From: DATAEE01 sp963725145
GTDB taxonomy: Bacteria > Acidobacteriota > Vicinamibacteria > Vicinamibacterales > 2-12-FULL-66-21
Direction of reading: 5' to 3'
NCBI GenBank assembly: GCA_963725145.1
Contig: CAVRXL010000013.1
Span: 372,001-436,000 of the forward strand
Length of the DNA stretch: 64,000 bases
The notes beneath the pieces were generated by a model. That model saw only the letters and a list, made by a program, of their open reading frames with translations, ran no database searches and was not told the DNA's origin. Within the stretch, counting starts at the first letter, position 1, and every line of letters starts with the position of its first letter. Of this stretch, positions 35,088 through 43,836 are shown piece after piece. The position numbers and the translations under genes were made by a program.

Positions 35088-37176
35088 AACGACCGACGTC
35101 GTCTCGGAAGGGACGAAGAACGGCCAGTGGCCGAGCTACACCGGCGACATCCGCGGCAGCCGGTACTCGCCGCTCGACCAGATCAACGCGACCAATTTCA
35201 ACGAGCTCGAAGTCGCCTGGCGGTTCAAGACCGACAGCCTTGGCACGCGGCCGGAGTACAAGCTCGAGGGAACGCCGCTCATGGTCGGGCGGACGCTGTA
35301 CACGACGGCTGGAACCCGACGCTCCATCGTGGCGCTCGACGCGAAGACCGGCGAGCTGCTGTGGGTGCATCGATACCCGGAAGGCGCGCGTGGGGCGGCT
35401 GCCCCGCGGCAGCTGTCGGGCCGCGGCCTCGCGTATTGGACCGATGGGAAGGGTGACGATCGGATCCTGTACGTGACGCCGGGCTACCGACTCATCGCGC
35501 TGGACGCAAAGACGGGGACGATGGTGCGCTCGTTCGGCAAGGAGGGCGTCGTCGACATGAAAGTCGGCGTCGTCTTCGGCACCGGTCAGCAGATTGATCT
35601 GGAGACCGGGGAGATCGGCCTTCACTCGACGCCGCTCGTGGTCAAGGACATCGTCCTGGTCGGATCCGCGATGAAGGAAGGGATGACCGTCACCACGCAC
35701 AACAACACGAAAGGTGTGGCTCGCGCCTACGACGCGCGGACCGGCAAGGAGCTGTGGACGTTCAACGGCATCCCGCGCCCGGGAGAATTCGGCAACGACA
35801 CGTGGCTCGAGAACTCATGGGCGATCAATGGCAACACCGGCGTCTGGACCCAGATCACGGTGGACGAGGAGCTGGGGCTGGCGTACCTGCCGGTCGAGAC
35901 GCCGACATCCGACTACTACGGCGGCAAGCGTCCTGGCAACAACCTGTTCGCCGAGAGCCTCGTCTGCGTCGATCTGCAGACCGGCAAGCGCAAGTGGCAT
36001 TTCCAGTTCGTCCATCACCCGATTTGGGACCACGACATGTCCTCTGCGCCGCTCATCGCGGATGTGACCATCAACGGGAAGCCGCGCAAAGTGGTGGCGG
36101 TGCCGAGCAAGCAGGCCTGGTTGTACGTCTTCGATCGCGTGACGGGGGAGCCCATCTGGCCGATCGAGGAGAAAGCGGTGCCGAAGGGTGACGTCCCGGG
36201 CGAGTGGTACGCGCCTACTCAGCCGCATCCGCCTGCGGCGTTGATGTACGGCCGCAACGCGCTCAGCGGCGTCGACGATCTCATCGACTTCACGCCCGAG
36301 CTGCGCGCGCAGGCCGTCAAGAATCTCGAGCGCTACAAGTGGTTCCCGGGCGTCGTGTACAACCCGCCCATCGTCGGCAACGTCACCGGTCTGCTCGGGG
36401 CGATCAACATCGGCAACGCGAGCGGCGGCACGAACTGGCCGGGTGGCGGGTACGATCCCGAGACGCACATTGTTTTCGCGCAGGCCGGGACGTCCGCGAT
36501 CGTAGGAGAATCGGTTTCGCCCCCGCCGGAAGGATTCTCGGACATCCCGTACCAGGCCGGAGTCGTCGGGCAGGCCTTCAGGCTGAGAGAAGCCGCCGGA
36601 ACCGGCACGTACGCTGATGTGCCTTCGAAACCGCGTGAGACGCCGCCACCGACCCCGCCCCCGGCGCCGGCGGGTGGCGCGGCGCCCGCGCGCCCGCAGG
36701 GAGAAGGGGGCCGTTTGAACGTGGAGGGTCTGTCGATTCTCAAGCCTCCCTACGGCGTCCTCGCGGCGATCGATCTCAATCGCGGTCAGATCCTCTGGAA
36801 GGTCCCGCACGGCGACACGCCTGACGTCGTCCGGAACCACCCCAAGCTCAAAGGGCTCAACATTCCGAAGACCGGCCAGGGCGGAAGCGTCGGGCTGGTC
36901 GTGACCAAGACGCTGGTCATCCTGGGCGACCCGCAGGCGACGACGATGCCGGACCGTCCGCGCGGAGCGATGCTGCGCGCGTACGACAAGAAGACGGGCA
37001 AGGAAGTCGGGGCGGTCTACATGCCGACGATTCAGAGCGGGTCGCCGATGACCTACATGGTCGATGGCCGGCAGTACATCGTCGTCGCGGTCAGCGGCGG
37101 TCCGTACTCGGGCGAGTACATCGCGTTCGGCCTGCCCGCGGATCAACTGCCGACCAGTGATGCGGTGCGGCGATAG
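34996..37176 (+). CDS. PQQ-dependent dehydrogenase-like quinoprotein
   Basis: A 726-residue exported eight-bladed propeller (signal LRRLMAAFVPLVVLVSLTIA; ribosome site AAAAGGAG before ATG 34996). PQQ-binding-like blades are obvious: IVALDAKTGELLWVHRYPEG, LIALDAKTGTMVRSFGKEG, RAYDARTGKELWTFNGIPRP, VCVDLQTGKRKWHFQF. A proline-rich linker interrupts the blades at about 553-575. Resembles membrane-type glucose/alcohol dehydrogenases. The cytochrome c gene follows seven bp downstream and is the likely electron acceptor. Substrate unknown. Confidence 0.88.
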   Translation: MPWTLRRLMAAFVPLVVLVSLTIAESKGQPKTTDVVSEGTKNGQWPSYTGDIRGSRYSPLDQINATNFNELEVAWRFKTDSLGTRPEYKLEGTPLMVGRTLYTTAGTRRSIVALDAKTGELLWVHRYPEGARGAAAPRQLSGRGLAYWTDGKGDDRILYVTPGYRLIALDAKTGTMVRSFGKEGVVDMKVGVVFGTGQQIDLETGEIGLHSTPLVVKDIVLVGSAMKEGMTVTTHNNTKGVARAYDARTGKELWTFNGIPRPGEFGNDTWLENSWAINGNTGVWTQITVDEELGLAYLPVETPTSDYYGGKRPGNNLFAESLVCVDLQTGKRKWHFQFVHHPIWDHDMSSAPLIADVTINGKPRKVVAVPSKQAWLYVFDRVTGEPIWPIEEKAVPKGDVPGEWYAPTQPHPPAALMYGRNALSGVDDLIDFTPELRAQAVKNLERYKWFPGVVYNPPIVGNVTGLLGAINIGNASGGTNWPGGGYDPETHIVFAQAGTSAIVGESVSPPPEGFSDIPYQAGVVGQAFRLREAAGTGTYADVPSKPRETPPPTPPPAPAGGAAPARPQGEGGRLNVEGLSILKPPYGVLAAIDLNRGQILWKVPHGDTPDVVRNHPKLKGLNIPKTGQGGSVGLVVTKTLVILGDPQATTMPDRPRGAMLRAYDKKTGKEVGAVYMPTIQSGSPMTYMVDGRQYIVVAVSGGPYSGEYIAFGLPADQLPTSDAVRR

Positions 37177-37183
37177 ACGAAAG

Positions 37184-37618
37184 ATGCGCGTCGTCCTCGC
37201 AGCAGCGGTTGTTTTCGCCATCGCCGGTTCCATCGCGGCGCAATCGACGACGAAGTCGGTGTGGGATGGCGTCTACACGGAGGCGCAGGCGAAGCGCGGG
37301 TTCGCGGTCTACCACAAGCACTGCGCCTCCTGTCATGGGCCGTCGCTCGAAGGGGGCGAGACCGCGGGGCCGCTCGTCGGTCCGATCTTCATGTCGAACT
37401 GGAACGGCGTGACGGTCGGCGACATGTTCGAGCGGACGCGCATGTCGATGCCACAGGACAAGCCGGGGACCATCAGCCGGCAGAACATGGCCGACGTGCT
37501 CGCGTTCGTGTTCAGCGAGAACGACATGCCGGTGGGAAAGGCCGAGCTCGCGCGCCAGGCGGAGATGCTGAAGCAGATCAAGTTCGAGGCGGTGAAGCCG
37601 GCGAAGCCCACGAAATAA
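37184..37618 (+). CDS. Exported cytochrome c
   Basis: A 144-residue class I-type cytochrome from ATG 37184. It has a signal peptide (RVVLAAAVVFAIAGSIAA), haem motif CASCH at 47-51 and a likely axial Met in RMSMPQDKPG. It follows the PQQ dehydrogenase by seven bp, so it probably takes electrons from it in the periplasm. The 3' end overlaps the convergent Zn-ADH by 41 bp. Confidence 0.9.
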   Translation: MRVVLAAAVVFAIAGSIAAQSTTKSVWDGVYTEAQAKRGFAVYHKHCASCHGPSLEGGETAGPLVGPIFMSNWNGVTVGDMFERTRMSMPQDKPGTISRQNMADVLAFVFSENDMPVGKAELARQAEMLKQIKFEAVKPAKPTK

Positions 37619-38705
37619 TCCCGCGGGCGCCCTGGCTGGACGCGAGAGCCTCGAGCGCGTCGTTCACCTGATCGAGGGAGTAGGTGCGCGCCGCCAGCTC
37701 GCGCAGCTTGAGTCGGCCCTGCTGATAGAGCTCGACCAGGCGCGGGATGTCCCGCAGCGGCTGCCCGGATCCGTAGACCGAGCCCACGAGGCGCTTCTCC
37801 TGCATCACGAACGGAAACAGTGGAAAGGACGCCTGCGCGTCGACGCGCGAAAGCCCTGTGAGGACGACCGTGCCGCCCTTTCGGGCACAGGCCAGGGCGT
37901 CGGTGAGCGTCGCGGGCGTGCCGACGGTGTCGAAGACGTAGTCTGCGCCGCGGCCGCCGGTCAGCTCGCGAACCGCGGCTGACGCGCCGTCGCCCGCCTG
38001 TACGCGGTCGGTGGCGCCGAAGGCCTCGGCCAGGGCGAGCGGCGCCGGCTGTCGATCGATCGCGATGATGCGCGCGGCTTCCGCGATCGCCGCTCCCTGC
38101 ACGACGTTCAAACCCACGCCCCCCGCGCCGACGACCGCCACGTTCGCGCCGGGAGGCACGCGCGCCGCGTTGACGACCGCGCCGACGCCCGTGACGACCG
38201 CGCATCCCAGCGCCGCGAGCGACTCGAATGGCACGTCGCGCGGCACGGGGATCGCCCCCTCCTCCGCGACAACGGCGTGGTCGGCGAAGCAGGCGGTGCT
38301 GAGGAAAGGCTGCACGGCCGTTCCCCGCGCGCGCAGCCGTGTCTCGCCCGAAGGCAGGCGGTTGCGGTAGGTGGTCTTCTCGAGACGATCGCACAGCACG
38401 GGCCGGCCGTCGCGGCACGGTGGACATGCGCCGCACGCCGGCGCCCAGCAGAAGACGACATGATCGCCAACGTGGACTCGCGTGACTCCCGCGCCGAGCG
38501 CGCGAACGATGCCCGCGCCTTCGTGACCGAGGAGAACAGGCGTCCGCATCGGCCAGTCGCCGCGCGCCGGGTGAAGATCGCTGTGACAGACGCCTGCCGC
38601 CTTGACCTCGACCAGGACCTCGCCGGCCGCGGGCTCGTGGAGCTCGGCCGTCTCGACCGAGAGCGGCGCTCCCTGCTCCCAGAGAATGGCGGCTCGGATG
38701 ATCAT
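37578..38705 (-). CDS. Zinc-dependent alcohol dehydrogenase (MDR)
   Basis: A 375-residue class III/S-type Zn-ADH. Catalytic Zn ligands Cys in AGVCHSDLH and His in LGHEGAGIV, structural Zn cysteines CGACPPCRDGRPVLC and the NAD motif VVGAGGVGLNVVQGA. Related to AdhC and to mycothiol/glutathione-type formaldehyde dehydrogenases, but substrate is open. It is 12 bp downstream of the phosphotransferase gene on the minus strand, and its end overlaps the cytochrome gene. Confidence 0.9.
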   Translation of the reverse strand: MIIRAAILWEQGAPLSVETAELHEPAAGEVLVEVKAAGVCHSDLHPARGDWPMRTPVLLGHEGAGIVRALGAGVTRVHVGDHVVFCWAPACGACPPCRDGRPVLCDRLEKTTYRNRLPSGETRLRARGTAVQPFLSTACFADHAVVAEEGAIPVPRDVPFESLAALGCAVVTGVGAVVNAARVPPGANVAVVGAGGVGLNVVQGAAIAEAARIIAIDRQPAPLALAEAFGATDRVQAGDGASAAVRELTGGRGADYVFDTVGTPATLTDALACARKGGTVVLTGLSRVDAQASFPLFPFVMQEKRLVGSVYGSGQPLRDIPRLVELYQQGRLKLRELAARTYSLDQVNDALEALASSQGARGIISWASPASPPRT

Positions 38706-38717
38706 CTGCGTGTGAGA

Positions 38718-39791
38718 CTACGCCCGCGCCACCAGTCCGGCTGCCTCGCGCGCGAGGAACGTGACGCGTTCCCCGAACGCCGCGAACCGCGCGTCGTCGG
38801 TCTGGCCGCGGCGGTATCGATAGAAGATCTGCTGGATCACGACGGCGATCTTGAACCGCGCGAACGTCTCGTAGAACAGGATCGTCGACACGTCGCGGCC
38901 GCTGCGCCCGGCGTAGCGTTCGAGGATCTCGTTCCGTGTAAACCAGCCGGGCCGGTGCGTGACCGGCGTGAGCGCGTCGTGCAGCCCGGACGGCGCGGTC
39001 GGCGCCCAGTAGGCGAGCAGGATTCCCAGATCGACGAGTGGATCGCCGAGAGCGCTCATCTCCCAATCGAACACGGCGACCAGCCGTCCCACGTCGCTTG
39101 GGTCGAGCATGACGTTGTCGAGCTTGAAATCGCCGTGGACGATTGTCGGCGACACGGGATCGGGCGGCAGGTGAACGGAGAGCCACTCCGCGAGGTCGTC
39201 CATTTCCGGCAGATCGTCGATCTTCGAACGGTGCCACCGCTCGGTCCAGCCGCGAACCTGGCGTCCGACGAACCCCGCAGGCTTGCCGAGGCTGGCAAGA
39301 GCGCCGGTCGTGACGTCGATCGCGTGCAGATCGACGAGCGCATCGACGAGCGCCCCGCTGACGCGACGCCTGGCGTCGGGCCGATCGGCGACTTCCGGCG
39401 GTTCTTCGTGCCGGACGACGACGCCGCGGCGGCGCTCCATGACGTAGAAGACAGACCCGATGACCTCCGGGTCCTCGCAGAGCAGGTAGGGGCGCGGCGC
39501 CAGCGGAAAGACCGGATGAACCGCGGCGAGCCAGCGATACTCCCGCGCCATGTCGTGCGCTGTGGGCGCGACAGGACCGAATGGCGGGCGCCGCACGACC
39601 AGCTCGACGTTGCCGAAGCGGACGAGATACGTCAGGTTCGAATGGCCGCCGGGGAACTGCTCGACCTCGAGCTCGCGCGAGAGATCGAGCCCGGCGATGT
39701 CGCAAGACGCCAGGCGCTGCCGAAGCCAGTCGGCCAGCCGCGGCCAGTCGAGCGCTTCGGCCTCACGCACCGGCCGCGTGTCTTCAGTCAT
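38718..39791 (-). CDS. APH-type phosphotransferase (ACAD10-like kinase domain)
   Basis: A 357-residue kinase-fold protein with the aminoglycoside-phosphotransferase signature: Brenner loop IVHGDFKLDNVMLD and metal Asp in VFDWEMSALGDPLVD. It matches the stand-alone kinase that pairs with ACAD10/11-type acyl-CoA dehydrogenases in 4-hydroxyacid catabolism. An ACAD of that kind is at 60687. Antibiotic modification is unlikely. Its start overlaps the serine hydrolase stop by eight bases, so both are probably one transcript with the Zn-ADH. Confidence 0.85.
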   Translation of the reverse strand: MTEDTRPVREAEALDWPRLADWLRQRLASCDIAGLDLSRELEVEQFPGGHSNLTYLVRFGNVELVVRRPPFGPVAPTAHDMAREYRWLAAVHPVFPLAPRPYLLCEDPEVIGSVFYVMERRRGVVVRHEEPPEVADRPDARRRVSGALVDALVDLHAIDVTTGALASLGKPAGFVGRQVRGWTERWHRSKIDDLPEMDDLAEWLSVHLPPDPVSPTIVHGDFKLDNVMLDPSDVGRLVAVFDWEMSALGDPLVDLGILLAYWAPTAPSGLHDALTPVTHRPGWFTRNEILERYAGRSGRDVSTILFYETFARFKIAVVIQQIFYRYRRGQTDDARFAAFGERVTFLAREAAGLVARA

Positions 39792-41100
39792 GTGTGCCGG
39801 GCGCGCGCTTCTTCGGTCCGTCGACGATGGCCTGGTTGACGAGGACCTGGAACTCCTGGCGGATGTTCAGGTGCGTGTACGGTCTCACCTGCGTCATCAG
39901 AATGCCGATGACCTCCTCCACCGGATCGACCCAGAAGTACGTGCAGAAGGCACCGCCCCAGCCGTACTGTCCGACCGAGCCCGGCTGACCGGCCGTGCCC
40001 ACATCCTTCACCACGCTGTACCCGAGCCCGAAGCCGACGCCCGGCCCGGACAGCCAGACGGGAAGATCCCCGATGTGATTGGCGGTCATCAGCTCGACCG
40101 TCTTGCGTCCGAGCAGACGGACGCCGTTCAGCTCTCCGCCGTTCAACATCATTTGCTGGAACCGGAGGTAGTCGGCCGCGGTCGAGATGAGACCGCCGGC
40201 GCCCGCGAAATAGACGTGGGGCTCCCGGACGAATCTGCTTGCCGCAGTGGGTGCGTCGTCGAGCGTGATCTTGTTGCCCTCCCCCGGCCGGTACTGCGCG
40301 GCGAAGCGCGGAAGCTTCGGCGCCGGAAGGTAGAACGACGTGTCGGTCATGGCGAGCGGCTTGAAGATCCGCTCGGCGAAGAACTGGTCGAGCGTGCGCC
40401 CGGAGACGACCTCGACGAGGCGGCCGAGCACGTCGGTCGCCGGTCCGTATTCCCAGGCGTCGCCCGGTTGGAAGTTGAGCGGCAGCCTGGCGAGCCGCTG
40501 CACGACGTCCGTCATGGTCTCGTTCGGCTGCCGCGCGACGGCCTTGGCATATTCGGCCTGCGTGAGCCCGCGGTAGGAGTTGGCGAGACCTGCGGTGTGC
40601 GTCAGCAGGTGTCGGATCGTGATCGGGCGCACCGCGGGGACCTGTTTGTACGGCGTCTCGACGCGTTCCCCCGCCGCCGCCGGCACCGCCACGCGAGGGT
40701 TCGCGAACTCGGGCAGGAACTTCGCGATCGGGTCCGAGAGCAGGAAGTGGCCTTCCTCGAACAGCATCATCACGGCGACCGAGGTGATCGGCTTGGTCAT
40801 CGACGCGATGCGGAAGATCGCGTCTTTCGTCATCGGGGCCTTGGCTTCGACGTCGCGGTAACCGAGGGCCTCGAAGTGCACGACCCGGCCGTGACGCGCG
40901 ACGAGGGTGACGACCCCGGGCACCTCGCCGCGATCGATGTAGCGCTGCATCGCGATCTTGATGCGCTGCAGCCGCTCGGATGACAGGCCCGAGTCCTCGG
41001 CCGCGCCGGTCGGCAGCCCCTGAGCGGCGGGCCAGGCGGGCAGGAGGATCGACAGAAAGGCGACGCAAGCCGGCAGGGCGAAACGGGCGCTCGTACGCAT
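39784..41100 (-). CDS. Exported serine hydrolase (class C beta-lactamase fold)
   Basis: About 438 residues from ATG 41100 (AAAGGA nine bases before). Signal peptide ARFALPACVAFLSILLPAWP, SMTK for the SxxK box, EYGPATD in the YxN position (Asn replaced by Pro) and QYGWGGAFCTY in the HxG/KTG position. These fit esterase-type members (EstB-like) better than a lactamase. It is divergent from the thiolase gene (58 bp apart) and overlaps the phosphotransferase start by eight bases. Confidence 0.86.
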   Translation of the reverse strand: MRTSARFALPACVAFLSILLPAWPAAQGLPTGAAEDSGLSSERLQRIKIAMQRYIDRGEVPGVVTLVARHGRVVHFEALGYRDVEAKAPMTKDAIFRIASMTKPITSVAVMMLFEEGHFLLSDPIAKFLPEFANPRVAVPAAAGERVETPYKQVPAVRPITIRHLLTHTAGLANSYRGLTQAEYAKAVARQPNETMTDVVQRLARLPLNFQPGDAWEYGPATDVLGRLVEVVSGRTLDQFFAERIFKPLAMTDTSFYLPAPKLPRFAAQYRPGEGNKITLDDAPTAASRFVREPHVYFAGAGGLISTAADYLRFQQMMLNGGELNGVRLLGRKTVELMTANHIGDLPVWLSGPGVGFGLGYSVVKDVGTAGQPGSVGQYGWGGAFCTYFWVDPVEEVIGILMTQVRPYTHLNIRQEFQVLVNQAIVDGPKKRAPGTHD

Positions 41101-41158
41101 GGTCGGAGTCCTTTCGAGTCGGTTGCGCCGGGTAGAATACACCTCAGAGGCCGTCGCC

Positions 41159-42346
41159 ATGAGAGAAGCCGTCGTCGTCGCCAGCAGCCGGACGCCGCTG
41201 GCCAAGTCGCATCGCGGATCGTTCAACCTCACGCGTCCGGATGACCTCGCGGCGCACTGCATCCGGCACGCGCTCGGCAAGGTGCCCCAGCTCGCGCCGG
41301 AAGAGATCGAAGAAGTCATCCTGGGCTGCGGCCAGCCGCACGGGCCGCAGGGCCACAACGTGGCGCGGGTCGCCGCGCTGCGCGCCGGGTTGCCGGTGAC
41401 CACCGCCGGCGTGACGGTGAACCGCTTCTGCAACTCGGGCCTCCAGGCGATCGCGCAGGCGGCGCACATGGTGGCACAGGAGGGTGTGGAAGCGATCATC
41501 GGCGGCGGCGTCGAGTCGATCACGATGATGCAGCGCGACAGCTCGCCGAATCCCTGGGTGCAGGAACATCACCCCGGGCTCTACATGGCCATGGGCGACA
41601 CCGCCGAAGTGGTCGCCAGGCGCTACAAGGTGACGCGGCAGGCGCAGGACGAGTACGCCCTGGTGAGCCAGCAGCGGACGGCCCGCGCGCAGCAGGAAGG
41701 TTTCTTCGCTGGAGAGCTGGCGCCGATCCAGGTCACCCGCGCCGTTCTCGACAAGAAGAGCGGCGAGCGAATCGGCGAGGAGCCCGCCTGTGTCGATCGC
41801 GACGAGTGCAACCGCCCGGACACCACGCTCGAAGGTCTCGCGAAGCTTCCGCCGGCGTTCGACACGAAGAGCGGACAGGGCAGCGTCACCGCCGGCAACT
41901 CCTCGCAGCTGTCCGACGGCGCCTCCGCGACGGTCGTGATGTCGGGCGATCGCGCGAGGGCGCTCGGTATCCGACCACTGCTGGTGTTTCGCGGCTACGC
42001 CGTCGCGGGCTGCGAGCCGGACGAGATGGGGATCGGCCCGGTCTTCGCCGTGCCGAAGCTGCTGCGGAAGCACGGCCTGCGCGTCGAGGACATCGACCTG
42101 TGGGAACTGAACGAGGCGTTCGCGTCGCAGGTCGTCTACTGCCGCGACCGGCTCGGCATCCCGATGGACCGGCTCAACGTCAACGGCGGGGCGATCGCGA
42201 TCGGCCACCCGTTCGGGATGACCGGCTCGCGCCTGGTCGGCACGATCGCGAACGAGATGCAGAGACGCAAGGCGCGCTACGGCGTCGTGACGATGTGCGT
42301 CGGCGGGGGACAGGGCGCGGCCGGCTTGTTCGAGGCAGTACTTTGA
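41159..42346 (+). CDS. Acetyl-CoA acetyltransferase / 3-ketoacyl-CoA thiolase
   Basis: A 395-residue thiolase from ATG 41159. Nucleophile Cys91 in VTVNRFCNSGLQA, the Asn of NEAF (LNEAFASQ), and His in GHPFGMTG followed by CVGGGQG. It cleaves 3-ketoacyl-CoA to acetyl-CoA, closing beta-oxidation; PcaF-like use on 3-oxoadipyl-CoA is possible, since none of the other pca genes here would do that step. A TAGAAT box at 41132-41137 lies in the 58-bp divergent gap with the serine hydrolase. Its stop overlaps the next gene's TTG start. Confidence 0.92.
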   Translation: MREAVVVASSRTPLAKSHRGSFNLTRPDDLAAHCIRHALGKVPQLAPEEIEEVILGCGQPHGPQGHNVARVAALRAGLPVTTAGVTVNRFCNSGLQAIAQAAHMVAQEGVEAIIGGGVESITMMQRDSSPNPWVQEHHPGLYMAMGDTAEVVARRYKVTRQAQDEYALVSQQRTARAQQEGFFAGELAPIQVTRAVLDKKSGERIGEEPACVDRDECNRPDTTLEGLAKLPPAFDTKSGQGSVTAGNSSQLSDGASATVVMSGDRARALGIRPLLVFRGYAVAGCEPDEMGIGPVFAVPKLLRKHGLRVEDIDLWELNEAFASQVVYCRDRLGIPMDRLNVNGGAIAIGHPFGMTGSRLVGTIANEMQRRKARYGVVTMCVGGGQGAAGLFEAVL

Positions 42347-43338
42347 TCACCAGCGCCGAGATCCACTTAGCCTCACGGCCCCGCGGCTGGCCGACCGCGG
42401 AGAACTTCACGCTCGCGCGCGTGGAGGTGCCTTCGCCGTCCGACGGCCAGGTGCTCGTGCGCAACCTCTTCATGTCGGTCGATCCGTACATGCGCGGCCG
42501 GATGAACGACATCAAGTCGTACGTGCCGCCGTTCCAGGTCGGCCAACCGCTCGAAGGGGGCGCGGTCGGGGAGGTCGTCGAGTCGCGTGCCGAGGCCATC
42601 AAGCCTGGGCAAGCCGTCCTCTCGACGCGCGGCTGGCGCGAGTACTTCGTCGCCGACGCCCGCGAGCTGCGCGTCGTCGATCGCAAGGTCCAGCCCTTGT
42701 CGCTCTATCTGGGCGCCCTTGGCATGCCTGGGATGACCGCCTGGGTCGGCCTCAAGCTTGCCGAGCTCAAAGCCGGCGATCGCCTCTTCGTGTCGGCGGC
42801 GGCCGGCGCCGTCGGCAGCGTCGCGGGCCAGCTCGCCAAACAGCGAGGCGCGTTCGTCGTCGGCAGCGCCGGGTCGCCGGAAAAGGTCAAGATGGTCACG
42901 GGCGAGCTCGGTTTCGACGCCGCGTTCGACTACAAGGCGGGCGACGTGCGGCGCCAGCTCGCGACGGCGGCACCGGACGGGATCGACGTGTACTTCGACA
43001 ACGTCGGGGGCGATCACCTCGAGGCCGCGCTCTGGTCGATGCGCGACCACGGCCGCATCATCGCGTGCGGCGCCATCTCGCGCTACAACGACGAAGCGCC
43101 ATCGCCGGGTCCTCCCAATCTGTTTCTGATCGTGACGAGGCGGTTGACGATGAAGGGCTTCATCGTGCTCGATTGGGCACGCGAGACGCCGGCGTTCCTC
43201 GCGGAGGTCGCGCCGCTCGTCGCCAGCGGTCAGATCCGCTCGAAGGAAACGATCGTGGACGGCATTGCGCGCGCGCCGCGGGCATTCCTCGATTTGCTGA
43301 GAGGCGGGAACGTCGGAAAGATGATCGTGCGGCTGTAG
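42343..43338 (+). CDS. NADP-dependent MDR oxidoreductase (prostaglandin-reductase-like)
   Basis: A 331-residue zinc-free MDR reductase of the LTB4 dehydrogenase/YncB type: MSVDPYMRGRM, SAAAGAVGSVAGQLAK (cofactor loop) and YFDNVGGDHLEAAL. It probably reduces alpha,beta-unsaturated ketones or acyl thioesters. I chose TTG 42343, which overlaps the thiolase TGA by four bases (TTGA) and opens ITSAEIHLASRP; a longer ORF runs into the thiolase in another frame and is a shadow. Co-transcribed with the thiolase. Confidence 0.9.
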   Translation: MITSAEIHLASRPRGWPTAENFTLARVEVPSPSDGQVLVRNLFMSVDPYMRGRMNDIKSYVPPFQVGQPLEGGAVGEVVESRAEAIKPGQAVLSTRGWREYFVADARELRVVDRKVQPLSLYLGALGMPGMTAWVGLKLAELKAGDRLFVSAAAGAVGSVAGQLAKQRGAFVVGSAGSPEKVKMVTGELGFDAAFDYKAGDVRRQLATAAPDGIDVYFDNVGGDHLEAALWSMRDHGRIIACGAISRYNDEAPSPGPPNLFLIVTRRLTMKGFIVLDWARETPAFLAEVAPLVASGQIRSKETIVDGIARAPRAFLDLLRGGNVGKMIVRL

Positions 43339-43394
43339 CCACGGATTTCGCGGATCACACGGATCTTGTTCAGCCACGGATTTCACGGATCACA
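43337..43394. repeat. AGCCACGGATTTC repeat pair
   Basis: A 23-bp unit (AGCCACGGATTTC[G/A]CGGATCACA) at 43337-43359 and 43372-43394, differing at one base. The first begins on the stop codon of the MDR gene. The same CCACGGATT core recurs at 61886-61936. Confidence 0.8.
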
Positions 43395-43721
43395 TTGGTC
43401 AAAGTTCCACAGATGCGCAGACTGCACCACTGGAAGAAGCGATTGGCGGAGCGACGAACTAGCCTTCTGGATACGGCGGCCGGTAACACATCTCGCCGCG
43501 TGGCTGGGCACGCGTTTATTGCAATAAGGGGTTGGTGCGGAATAGAGGATTTGTAAACGCGAGTTTTGACAGGAATCCGCGACCGGCAAATGCTCTACTA
43601 AACGCTGCGGCGTTACCCGTTACGTATCGTGGTGGGGAATGGGAACGCGAGCCAGTCAGTCACGATCCGACGTATCTCATGATCGGCACTGATTCTTCGT
43701 GGGTTGTGCCACAATCCTCGC
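43395..43721. other. Non-coding stretch, no feature recognised
   Basis: About 330 bp between the CCACGGATT repeats and the TIR relic. The only ORF here has poor composition and no ribosome site, and I see no palindrome or promoter I would defend. G+C is lower than in the flanking genes, as expected for decaying DNA. Confidence 0.4.
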
Positions 43722-43832
43722 GTGCGCACGGGCCCCCGGTTGTTCGTCAGCTACCGCGCAAAGGACTCGCTGCCCGTTGCGACGACATTGGCGCGGGAAC
43801 TCGAACGGACGTTGTCAGGAACCGCCAGGTGA
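43722..43832 (+). pseudogene. TIR-domain N-terminal remnant
   Basis: From GTG 43722 a 36-codon frame reads VRTGPRLFVSYRAKDSLPVA followed by TTLARELERTLSGTAR and stops at TGA 43832. LFVSYRAKDS is the first strand and BB-loop entry of a TIR domain, followed by the expected first helix. The rest of the domain is missing, and the next gene starts five bases later. I interpret it as the truncated start of a TIR-containing (immune or signalling) gene. Confidence 0.55.
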
Positions 43833-43836
43833 GTCT

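Noticed and set aside
37333..39705. 790-residue minus-strand ORF covering several genes
   Set aside because: Out of frame with the Zn-ADH and phosphotransferase motifs, which are clear in the other frames.
38718..41100. Antibiotic-resistance locus (APH kinase and beta-lactamase-like genes)
   Set aside because: The kinase is the ACAD10-like type and the hydrolase has a degenerate YxN box; catabolic roles fit better.
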